The position numbers and the translations under genes were made by a program. The notes under the pieces are model-generated. The model saw only the letters and a list, made by a program, of their open reading frames with translations. It searched no databases and was not told the origin of the DNA. Below, piece after piece: positions 27,748 to 34,970 of a stretch of 48,486 nucleotides of DNA. This DNA is from a delta proteobacterium MLS_D (lineage in GTDB: Bacteria > Desulfobacterota > Syntrophia > Syntrophales > UBA2210), in the NCBI GenBank assembly GCA_002030015.1, contig LQBH01000006.1:1-48486 (forward strand), read 5' to 3'. How positions within the stretch are numbered: position 1 is the first letter of the stretch; every line of letters starts with the position of its first letter.

Positions 27748-28090
27748 ATGAAACGGGATCGAGGGAAGACGACGGGTGCCGGAACGTGCCGAAAAACTCC
27801 TGAACCGTCTTTATCACCGCCGCCTTTTCTTGCGGCTGTATATCCTCTTCAAAAATAAACTCCAAAAGATAGCCGACTTCGTATTCGACGGCCGACGTCC
27901 GATACTCCCTGACCTCCGACACCTCCACGTTTTTCAGCTTCTGAAAGGCGGCCCCTGAAAAAAGCTCGTTTCCGCCGAGAGCAAGATCGACGGCCTCCTT
28001 CGCGTCATGTTCGTTCTCCAGGACGACTTCGATCCCTTCCATCCGGCGTATGGCCTGGACGATCTGATCCCGCTCCACACGTATTTTCAT
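27746..28090 (-). CDS. Hypothetical protein, 114 residues
   Basis: No family recognised. The product starts MKIRVERDQIVQAIRRMEGIE and is acidic, soluble and predicted mixed alpha/beta with no membrane helix or signal peptide. The start is preceded by GAGGATAAGCG. It is the gene downstream of elbB on the same strand, 120 bases away, across a gap with a CCAGGG/CCCTGG hairpin (28179-28196). A terminator follows. Codon use looks like that of its neighbours. Confidence 0.65.
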   Translation of the reverse strand: MKIRVERDQIVQAIRRMEGIEVVLENEHDAKEAVDLALGGNELFSGAAFQKLKNVEVSEVREYRTSAVEYEVGYLLEFIFEEDIQPQEKAAVIKTVQEFFGTFRHPSSSLDPVS

Positions 28091-28210
28091 CGCTTATCCT
28101 CTTTACCCTCTCTTGCGGGGAACGCGTTGTTTCCGTTCGTCCGGCCCCGGCGACATGATGAAAAGAAGCGGTTCCTCTCCAGGGCGAATTCCCTGGGGAC
28201 AGGATACTTC

Positions 28211-28873
28211 TCAACCCATCATCGCCATCACTTCCTTCACCAGCTGTTCGATGCCCTCCCCCACCCGTGATATGGTCGGACCCACCATGTAGGCGGGCGT
28301 GGTGACGATTCTGTTTTTGCCGTCGATGACGGCGCCGTCCACGCTGCATGTCACGTGGCGCGCGCCCATTTCCTCGATGGCACTCGCAACCGGTGAATCG
28401 CCTGCTCCGGTCGTCAACTCCGGTGTGAACCTGCCGAGCACCCGCGCGGCGATGACCGGTGCGATGCACATGAAGGCCAGCGGCTTCTTTCGCCCGTGCA
28501 TATCAAGAATGAGCTCTTCCACCTCCCGCAATACAGTGCAATCGCTTCCCGCAACAGCAAAATCGCAGAGGTTTTTCGCCGCCCCGAAGCCACCCGGAAA
28601 AATCAGGGCGTCCAGGTCATCGGCCGTGACATCGGCCAGCCGGCGGATTTCACCACGTGCAAGCCGTGCCGATTCAACGAAAATATCGCGGGTTTCCGAC
28701 ATGGGCCGATTGACCGCGTGATCGACCACGTCATGCTGATTTCCGCCGGGAGCCATGCAGACAACATCGGCGCCGACTCGATCCAGAAAATAGAGAGTCA
28801 GCGTTGCCTCATAGATTTCCGACCCGTCGAAGACGCCGCATCCTGACAAAACAACTCCGACTTTCCCAGCCAT
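28211..28873 (-). CDS. elbB: ElbB-type DJ-1/PfpI-superfamily protein (glyoxalase-like)
   Basis: A 220-residue protein with opening KVGVVLSGCGVFDGSEIYEA, characteristic of ElbB (isoprenoid biosynthesis protein with amidotransferase-like domain). The nucleophile-elbow cysteine is in PLAFMCIAPVIAARVLG, and LIFPGGFGAAKNLCDFA is conserved. E. coli ElbB is about the same length and has glyoxalase III-type activity in vitro; the physiological role is unclear. The start at ATG 28873 follows AAAGGAGG; an upstream in-frame start lacks family similarity. Confidence 0.86.
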   Translation of the reverse strand: MAGKVGVVLSGCGVFDGSEIYEATLTLYFLDRVGADVVCMAPGGNQHDVVDHAVNRPMSETRDIFVESARLARGEIRRLADVTADDLDALIFPGGFGAAKNLCDFAVAGSDCTVLREVEELILDMHGRKKPLAFMCIAPVIAARVLGRFTPELTTGAGDSPVASAIEEMGARHVTCSVDGAVIDGKNRIVTTPAYMVGPTISRVGEGIEQLVKEVMAMMG

Positions 28874-28997
28874 ATCGTGCCTCCTTTCCGGGACCGCGTG
28901 CAACCCGCCGGATGGCGCGGTGCCTGTTTCCCCCATACTACTGTTCCATCGTACCTGCCCGGCGCCGTCGCCGCCGGCTGGGTCGGGATCCCCGGTT

Positions 28998-30377
28998 TTA
29001 TTCGATCCGGTAACGTTTCAGCTTTTCCACGTAGGTCGTTCGGTTGAGGTTGAGAAGCTTCGCAGCCTTGTTTTTTACCCCGCCCGATTTTCTCAGCGCC
29101 TTCAGAAGCAGGTCCCGCTCGAACTGGTCGATGAGAGATGTTATGTTCAAACCCTCGTCGGGAATGTGAATACTCGGCGGTGACGCGCCGTCATGGCTAA
29201 CGGCCCGGCGGATTTTCTCGGGCAGATCCTGTTCGTCGATTATGCCCTCACCCTTCATAACCACGAGCATTTCTATGATGTTTTGAAGCTCGCGCACGTT
29301 TCCCGGCCAGTGATAATGAAGCATCAATTCAACGGCCCGGTCGCTTACTCCTTCGATACGTTTTTTGTTCGATTTCCTAAAAACATTGATGAAATGATTG
29401 ATTAACGAAGGTATGTCTTCCTTCCGTTCCCGCAGCGGCGGCAGGGCAATGGGAATCACGTTGATCCGGTAAAAAAGGTCTTCCCGAAAACGTTTTTCCT
29501 TGACGGCCTTTTCCAGGTCCTGGTTCGTGGCGGTGATGATGCGTACATCGGCGTCGATTGTCTGCGTGCCGCCAATTCGCTCGAACTGTCTTTCCTGGAT
29601 TACCCGAAGCAGCTTTACTTGCAGCGAAGGGCTCATATCGCCTATTTCGTCGAGAAAGATAGATCCACGCTGGGCGAGTTCGAACCTGCCCGTCCTGCTT
29701 CGAACGGCGCCGGTAAACGCCCCTTTCTCGTGGCCGAACATCTCACTCTCCAGCAATTCTTCCGGGATTGCGCCGCAATTAACGGTCACAAGCGGAAAGG
29801 ACTGCCGTTCGCTGTTGAAGTGGAGGGCCCGGGCCACAAGTTCCTTGCCCGTACCGCTTTCACCATAGATGATGACGGTGCTGTCGGTTTCCGCGACTTT
29901 CCTGACGGCATCGAAAACCTCCCTCATACCGCTGCTCAGGCCGATCATACGGCCGAAATCGTATTTGTCGTGCAGCTGGTCCTTCAGAGATTCGTTTTCT
30001 TCCCGAAGGCGGGCTAATGACAACGCCCTTTCCACGGACAGATGGACACGGTCGGGTTTGAGAGGCTTGGTAATATAATCGTAGGCGCCCAGTTTCATGG
30101 CCTCGACGGCGCTGCTGACGGATGCGTAGCCGGTGACGACAATCACGACTACGTCGGAATCCTGTTCCTTGAGGCGCTTGAGAAGCTCCATACCGTCGAG
30201 GCGGGGCATTTTCAGGTCGGTAATCACCAGGTCGTACGTACCGTCCGAAAATACCCTCAGCGCCTCTTCCCCGTCACCGGCCACGTCGACGCGACCGGCG
30301 TCCGGTGAAAGCATTTCGAAGAGGTTCTCCCGGTTGATCGCGTTATCATCGACGACAAGGATTCTGGGCTTTCTCAT
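28998..30377 (-). CDS. Sigma-54-dependent response regulator (FlrC/FleR/NtrC type)
   Basis: A 459-residue three-domain activator. Receiver (about residues 5-118) with LVVDDN and the phosphorylated Asp in LVITDLKMP; AAA+ domain (about 140-370) with Walker A GESGTGKE, the sigma-54 contact loop GAFTGA and Walker B SIFLDEIGDM; C-terminal Fis helix-turn-helix with NKAAKLLNLNRTTYVEKLKR. The NRTTxVEKLK ending is common in flagellar regulators FleQ/FlrA/FlrC. The start is ATG 30377, or GTG three codons upstream; neither has an ideal ribosome site. No cognate kinase is adjacent. Control of flagellar genes is inference, supported by the nearby sigma-54 and sigma-28 sites. Confidence 0.88.
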   Translation of the reverse strand: MRKPRILVVDDNAINRENLFEMLSPDAGRVDVAGDGEEALRVFSDGTYDLVITDLKMPRLDGMELLKRLKEQDSDVVVIVVTGYASVSSAVEAMKLGAYDYITKPLKPDRVHLSVERALSLARLREENESLKDQLHDKYDFGRMIGLSSGMREVFDAVRKVAETDSTVIIYGESGTGKELVARALHFNSERQSFPLVTVNCGAIPEELLESEMFGHEKGAFTGAVRSRTGRFELAQRGSIFLDEIGDMSPSLQVKLLRVIQERQFERIGGTQTIDADVRIITATNQDLEKAVKEKRFREDLFYRINVIPIALPPLRERKEDIPSLINHFINVFRKSNKKRIEGVSDRAVELMLHYHWPGNVRELQNIIEMLVVMKGEGIIDEQDLPEKIRRAVSHDGASPPSIHIPDEGLNITSLIDQFERDLLLKALRKSGGVKNKAAKLLNLNRTTYVEKLKRYRIE

Positions 30378-30495
30378 CTGCTCCACACCCCGCGCGCCGG
30401 CCTGAAGGAGAGAAGAACGGTGGTCGTGCCTGCGGAACCTTCCAGTCAGGATAATGTAAACAAAATATTACTAATAGTCAACCATAAAGACCTCC

Positions 30496-31047
30496 GGCGC
30501 AATCCGCGGTTAGCTTAGCCTGTTCGTGGTACAGACAGTTAAACGCCCAGTTAATGCGGTACGATACGTGCTGTCCGATACACATTCAGACCGGACCATC
30601 AAGGGTGCGGCAATGACAGAACAAGCTGAAGCACCATGAACCGTTCCACCTCGAACGAGAAACAGTCTACCGGGTGGAGCCACCCCCTCCCCTTCATCCC
30701 CTCCCTCCAGGGGAGGGGAAACGATCGTGTTCGGCTTCTTCCTGCCCGGTCTATCCTTCGACAAGCCTATCCTGAGCTATGCCGAAGGGCTCTGCCCTGG
30801 CGGGCACGTGAGCGCGAACGGTTTTCCGCAGATCCGTTCGTCCTCGTGTGCCCTTTAGGGTAGAGCTTGTCGAAGGATGAACGTCTTCCTGGTCGCCTGC
30901 CCGTACTTAGACACGAACTCTCCTGAGCCCCGTCGATGGCCAAACGTCCGTACCATCTCTGTTATATCCTTCGACTGTGCATACTGAAACGTTGCATATT
31001 GATGACCCGATATCTTGCTCTGAAGACAATCAATCGCGGATTGTGGG
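30496..31047 (+). mobile_element. MITE-like element, copy 2 (about 552 bp)
   Basis: Related to 8994-9529 along its first ~220 bp (shared landmarks TTAGCCTGTTC, GTGCTGTCC, ACATTCAGACC, CAATGACAGA, CTTCATCCCCTCCCTCCAGG) and its last ~90 bp (CCTTCGACT, TGATGACCCGATA, CAATCGCGGATT). The right end is CAATCGCGGATTGTGGG (31031-31047); the left end CAATCCGCGGTT (30500-30511) is its inverse with one mismatch, but the outermost four bases have diverged to GGCG. GACCTCC flanks both sides (30489-30495, 31048-31054); the match extends to 12 bases, GACCTCCGGCGC. The middle differs from copy 1 and contains a long inverted repeat. No gene inside is credible. It occupies most of the 30378-31176 gap. Confidence 0.72.
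30753..30878. repeat. Nested inverted repeat inside MITE-like copy 2
   Basis: Outer arms ATCCTTCGACAAGC (30753-30766) and GCTTGTCGAAGGAT (30865-30878) are perfect 14-base complements. Within them are GGGCAC/GTGCCC (30802-30807, 30848-30853) and CGAACGG/CCGTTCG (30815-30821, 30834-30840). This forms a long cruciform or hairpin. It is absent from copy 1, so it looks like a separate palindromic intergenic repeat inserted in, or exchanged into, the element. Confidence 0.7.
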
Positions 31048-31098
31048 GACCTCCGGCGCCCCGCCGACGCAGGCGCTCGGGCGTATCATAAAAATAAT

Positions 31099-31126
31099 TA
31101 AAGTAACGGACGGGACCTGCCGATAG
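31099..31126 (+). promoter_or_regulatory. Candidate sigma-28 (FliA) promoter
   Basis: TAAAGTAA (31099-31106) and GCCGATAG (31119-31126) match the FliA consensus TAAAGTTT and GCCGATAA at six and seven of eight positions. The spacer is 12 bases, one longer than the usual 11. It lies 51 bases upstream of the small gene at 31177 and just outside the right end of the MITE-like element. Confidence 0.45.
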
Positions 31127-31176
31127 AGGAGTTAAAGAACCGTCCACGTTGATCAGCAAGCAAGAAAGGTTCGGCC

Positions 31177-31389
31177 GTGACAATTTCCTCGTACCGGATT
31201 GACACCGTGCTGCGAGTCTACACGCGGCAGAATAACGCGAAAACCGCGCCTTCCGGAGCGAGGAAGGGAGCCGGCGACCCCTATCAGGACAAGGTGACTC
31301 TCGGTGGGAACGGCGACAGGAACGACGCCCTTGAGAAAATTTCCTACAGCCTGCTCGACATCCTGCTCAGCGCCGGAAACAAGCAATGA
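31177..31389 (+). CDS. Small protein coupled to the HD-GYP regulator, possibly flagellum-associated
   Basis: A 70-residue protein, MTISSYRIDTVLRVYTRQNN at the N-terminus, then a low-complexity basic middle and a C-terminal amphipathic helix (DALEKISYSLLDILLSAG). The SYRIDxVLxVYxxQ opening recalls small proteins found near flagellar or signalling genes in Desulfobacterota, and a remote FlgM-like role is conceivable, but I cannot assign a family. The start is GTG behind AAAGG; the stop overlaps the next start by four bases (ATGA), which supports a real, coupled gene. Confidence 0.65.
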   Translation: MTISSYRIDTVLRVYTRQNNAKTAPSGARKGAGDPYQDKVTLGGNGDRNDALEKISYSLLDILLSAGNKQ

Positions 31390-32906
31390 CGGTCGCTACG
31401 GAAGAACAGCCTATCGGTGACCTGAAATCAATTCTCGTGGTCGATGACGACGAGACGACACGGGGCGTCATCATCGACGCGTTGCGTGAGAGCGGATACT
31501 TCAACACAAGAGAAGTCGAAAACGGGCTCCAGGCGCTGTCTCTTCTCAACACCTCATCCTTCGATCTGATTATCAGTGATCTGAAAATGCCGGGAATGAG
31601 CGGACTTGAACTGCTCGCCCGCATCAAGCATCTCGATTTTTCCACACCCGTTATTATCATCACCGGCTACCCCACCATCGACCTGACGGTTTCCGCCATG
31701 AAGGAAGGCGCCGTTGACTTTCTGACGAAACCTTTTAAAATCGACGACCTCATTTTCAAGGTCAATCTGTATCTTCAGGAACGATCTCTGCTTTCGGAAG
31801 GAGATCGGGACGAACGGGAAACGAAGTGGAAACTCGATGAAAAGATTCGCGAACTTTCGACGATCAGGCTTATCGGCGAACGGATCGATCAGCGCCGGGG
31901 TCTTGCAGGCGACGACATGTTCGATGAAATCGTCAAGCTTTCCCTGGCGTTAACAAAGGGTAAAACGGGGCTCATCGTCCTGGTCGACGAAACCAATAAA
32001 CGTTTCTTCAACAAGAGCATCTGCCACAGCAGCCGCCACAACGGGACCGACACCGACGACGTGCTGGCGGCACGGCTGACTCCCTTTTTCCGCGAAACCG
32101 TTTCAAGCCGGTTGCCGCTTCTCATCAACGGCGACCACGGTCTTCGTTCAGACGATTCTCTTATCGCCGTTCCCCTCACGATACGGGGCAGCAAGATATT
32201 CGGTATTCTCGCGGTCTTCAGCGGTGACGGAACGACGATCTTCACGCGGAAGGACCTGACACATGTCCAAAATCTCGCAGAGCGGGCATCACTGTACCTG
32301 GAAAATACCATCCTCTATGAGAGTCTTTTCGGCAGCATCATGAATACCTTTGAATCGCTTATTCATTCCATTCACGCGCGCGACAACTATACGGAGCGGC
32401 ATTCCCGTTCCGTCACGCACCTGTCGGTGCTGACGGCGGAGGCCATGGGATGCTCCGACTATGAAATCGAATCACTCCGTATCTCCGCCCATCTCCACGA
32501 CATCGGCAAAATCGCCGTGCCGGACCATATTCTTCTGAAGCCCGCCCCGCTCAACGATGACGAATACCGCATCATCCAGACCCATGCCGAGGCCGGGGAA
32601 GACATCCTCAAGTCCATCGCCCTGTTCGACAGGGAGCGAACAATCGTCCGTCATCACCACGAGCGATGGGACGGCCGGGGGTATCCCGACGGACTGGCGC
32701 GGAATGAAATTCCCTTACTCGCTCGGATTCTCTCCGTCGCGGACACGTTTGACGCCATGACCAGCGATCGACCCTACCGAAAAGCCCTGCCCCCGGCCGT
32801 CGCCGTGGAGGAACTACGGAACAACCGCTGGAAGCAACTGGACGGGACCGCCGTAGACGCCTTTCTGTCCGCTCTTGAAACCGCACGACAGCCTTCAAAA
32901 CATTAA
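31386..32906 (+). CDS. Response regulator with GAF and HD-GYP domains (cyclic-di-GMP phosphodiesterase)
   Basis: A 506-residue protein. Receiver (about residues 15-130) with SILVVDDDE, the acceptor Asp in LIISDLKMPGMSG and KPF; a GAF-like domain (about 155-305); then HD-GYP (about 320-500) with HDIGK at His371-Asp372 in SAHLHDIGKIAVP and HHERWDGRGYPDGL about 60 residues later. The HD-GYP signature is complete, so hydrolysis of cyclic-di-GMP is expected. No kinase is adjacent on this strand. It is translationally coupled to the small upstream gene. Confidence 0.9.
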   Translation: MTVATEEQPIGDLKSILVVDDDETTRGVIIDALRESGYFNTREVENGLQALSLLNTSSFDLIISDLKMPGMSGLELLARIKHLDFSTPVIIITGYPTIDLTVSAMKEGAVDFLTKPFKIDDLIFKVNLYLQERSLLSEGDRDERETKWKLDEKIRELSTIRLIGERIDQRRGLAGDDMFDEIVKLSLALTKGKTGLIVLVDETNKRFFNKSICHSSRHNGTDTDDVLAARLTPFFRETVSSRLPLLINGDHGLRSDDSLIAVPLTIRGSKIFGILAVFSGDGTTIFTRKDLTHVQNLAERASLYLENTILYESLFGSIMNTFESLIHSIHARDNYTERHSRSVTHLSVLTAEAMGCSDYEIESLRISAHLHDIGKIAVPDHILLKPAPLNDDEYRIIQTHAEAGEDILKSIALFDRERTIVRHHHERWDGRGYPDGLARNEIPLLARILSVADTFDAMTSDRPYRKALPPAVAVEELRNNRWKQLDGTAVDAFLSALETARQPSKH

Positions 32907-32942
32907 TTTCCTTCTTAAGTCGTTTCCCGGCGCACATTTTTC

Positions 32943-32958
32943 TGGCACGCATACTGCA
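32943..32958 (+). promoter_or_regulatory. Sigma-54 (RpoN) promoter upstream of the PilZ gene
   Basis: TGGCACGCATACTGCA carries the -24 GG (32944-32945) and -12 GC (32956-32957) with exactly ten bases between them, and the TGGCACG half matches the consensus fully. It lies in the 265-base gap between the HD-GYP gene and the PilZ gene, leaving a leader of about 200 bases. The leader also holds a short dispersed-repeat-like segment (about 33085-33127, GGATCAAGCCTGGAATGACA) and no gene. Confidence 0.65.
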
Positions 32959-33171
32959 TGTATTTCCACAAGATCACGAGTTCGGATGAAGGACGACTTT
33001 TGCAGAACTCACAAAACCGGCAATTTCGTCATACACCCTTATGGATACTGTAAGTCGGCATCCAGTGCTTGAAACGCTTTCCGGATTTCCCCTCAAGGGT
33101 ACCGTGCCGGATCAAGCCTGGAATGACAGAAAAAGAAATAATGTAACGATCTCGAAGGAAAGGCGCGAGCA

Positions 33172-33939
33172 ATGGAAACGACTCCTCCGGCCAGGGGATC
33201 AAAGGTCGAACTGAGTTTCGGGTGCGAAAACAAGATGGTGTCCGCCACAGCCGTCGTCGCGGCCATCGACGGAGACCGCCTCGTCCTCGATATTGACGGA
33301 AGCGACAATACTATGACGCCCGAACCGGGAACGGACATTTACCTGCTGAAAGGCGGCGGCCTTTACACCATCCTCGAATCGAAACACTTTCCGCGCATCA
33401 CCGTTGAAAAGGTCCATGAGCGTCTGCACGCCCGCGTCGACGATATCATGACAGTGGGATACAGGCGGGTGCAAGCCCGGGATTATCCGGGGGGTGAAGA
33501 ACAGGCGCAGATGATTCTTCGGGACGTGTTCGGCGACATACAGCATGTTCCCGACGTGGAAAACGTTACGCCGGCCATGCTCTACCATCTCCTTTATCAG
33601 CTCAATCTGAAAGTTGACCGTCTTATGGACATGGCCGATCTGCGGCGTGACGAATCGTTCCGTCTTTCCGACCTGGAACGCGTCAATATAAGCGCGTCGG
33701 GAATCCGTTTCACGATGCCCGAAAAACCTGATCCGGACGAGATCATCGCGCTCAGGCTCGATCTTCCCCTGGAAACCGTCACCCGTCTCGAGACACTCGG
33801 CACGGTGGCTTCAGCTACGCCGGACGAAAAGGGAAACGGCTACAGGGTTTCAATCGCCTTTACAGACCTGCCCGAAGACATGAAAGAAACCATTACGCGG
33901 TACGTCTTCAGAAAACAGCGCGAGCTGCTTCGGCGGTGA
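33172..33939 (+). CDS. PilZ-type cyclic-di-GMP effector (flagellar-brake-like)
   Basis: A 255-residue soluble protein. The N-terminal part (about residues 1-95) is a YcgR-N-like beta domain (VELSFGCENKMVSATAVVAAI). Residues about 165-255 are PilZ-like with the N-x-S-x-x-G motif in VNISASGIRFTMPE. An arginine cluster that could be the RxxxR part is less clear (HARVDDIMTVGYRRV, about 84-98). Proteins of this layout bind cyclic-di-GMP and slow flagella or alter adhesion. The gene has its own sigma-54 promoter. PilZ membership is fairly secure; ligand binding is inferred. Confidence 0.74.
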   Translation: METTPPARGSKVELSFGCENKMVSATAVVAAIDGDRLVLDIDGSDNTMTPEPGTDIYLLKGGGLYTILESKHFPRITVEKVHERLHARVDDIMTVGYRRVQARDYPGGEEQAQMILRDVFGDIQHVPDVENVTPAMLYHLLYQLNLKVDRLMDMADLRRDESFRLSDLERVNISASGIRFTMPEKPDPDEIIALRLDLPLETVTRLETLGTVASATPDEKGNGYRVSIAFTDLPEDMKETITRYVFRKQRELLRR

Positions 33940-33951
33940 ACCGAGCAGCTC
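33922..33951. terminator. Hairpin across the PilZ gene stop, possible bidirectional terminator
   Basis: GAGCTGCT (33922-33929) pairs with AGCAGCTC (33944-33951), extended by CGG/CCG past a one-base bulge, around a 7-base loop containing the stop codon. It lies between two convergent genes. No T-run follows on either strand, so termination is plausible but not certain. Confidence 0.4.
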
Positions 33952-33968
33952 CGGTCGCGCCATTCGCA

Positions 33969-34970
33969 TCACGTCCGCGTGCCGGTATCGTCGGTGTCTC
34001 CGGCTGTTATATGACGGTACGACACGACTGAACCCTCAAAAGAACGGTCTTCCCCGAACAGGGGCATCTCGCGCCGGTATACCCGCCGGACCGTTCCCCG
34101 TGCCGACACCAGTTCCGCCTCGCCTTCCCGGGGTGTCTCTTTCTCCGTGAAAACATCATGGTCGTCTGAACGGTCTTCCTCTTTCCCGGAAAGGAAGTGT
34201 GACGCGAAGCGGCCGATGAGGTGCGCTCTTTCGCTTTCCAGCATGTCGCACATCGCTTCGTTACAGTCCACGATCCTGCCCCGGGCGTCAAGAATCTCCA
34301 TGCCTTCGAAGGCCGATTCAAAAAGAAGGCGGTATCCCTTCATGGCCTCGATTTCACGGTCTTTTCCGCGAAACATGCCGTACAGATAAAAACTTTCCAC
34401 GGCGTTCGCCGTGGTGAGCAGAAGAAGCGACAACAACGAGAGATGTATGTCGGAAATCCGACGTGTGTCGGCGATGGTACCCACGAACATGCCCCTCGTC
34501 CGCGATCGTGTGGAAAGAACGTGCAGCACGAACCGTCGGTCCTTTGATCGCGACGTGACGACAACGGGGCGTTTCTCGCGAACTGCCCAGGCGAAAACTC
34601 CGGAGTCTATCAGGAATTCCGTCTCATCCTTTGCGTAACGCGTCATCTCAACGGGTTGTGTCCGCACATGCTCGAAATCATTATTTTCTTCGTTTACCAG
34701 GTAGAAGGTGAACGCTTCGAAAGGTATCAGGGCCGCCAGTTTTGCTTCCGCGTCGTCAAGAATCGGGAAAACCGACTTCAGCTGGTTGACGCTTTCACGG
34801 CAGTCGCCCAGCGAGGTTGCCAGTTCAAGAGTATCCAGGATAAAGCGGCTGGATTCCTCGAAATAACGGAGCCGTTTCTCCAAGTACCGGGTCGAGGAAT
34901 TCCCGCCGTAGCCCCCGTCACGATCCGGGGAAGAAATATGCTGTGACGTCGTCGATTTGTCTGTCCACAT
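33969..34970 (-). CDS. GAF-PAS sensor protein without an output domain
   Basis: A 333-residue protein: a coiled region (about residues 28-70), a GAF-like domain (about 80-200, LIPFEAFTFYLVNEENNDF, FAWAVREKRPVVVTSR), and a PAS domain (about 215-320, LLFESAFEGMEILDARGRIVDCNEAMCDML). No kinase, GGDEF, EAL or methyl-accepting domain follows. It may modulate a partner protein. Its 5' end overlaps the HDOD gene by 53 bases; no ribosome site is obvious before ATG 34970, so the start is provisional (TTG near 34883 is an alternative). Expression is probably coupled to the HDOD gene. Confidence 0.72.
   Translation of the reverse strand: MWTDKSTTSQHISSPDRDGGYGGNSSTRYLEKRLRYFEESSRFILDTLELATSLGDCRESVNQLKSVFPILDDAEAKLAALIPFEAFTFYLVNEENNDFEHVRTQPVEMTRYAKDETEFLIDSGVFAWAVREKRPVVVTSRSKDRRFVLHVLSTRSRTRGMFVGTIADTRRISDIHLSLLSLLLLTTANAVESFYLYGMFRGKDREIEAMKGYRLLFESAFEGMEILDARGRIVDCNEAMCDMLESERAHLIGRFASHFLSGKEEDRSDDHDVFTEKETPREGEAELVSARGTVRRVYRREMPLFGEDRSFEGSVVSYRHITAGDTDDTGTRT

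Noticed and set aside
28172-28200. CCAGGG/CCCTGG hairpin as a terminator after elbB
   Set aside because: Six-base stem with no T-run on the transcribed strand; too weak to call a terminator.
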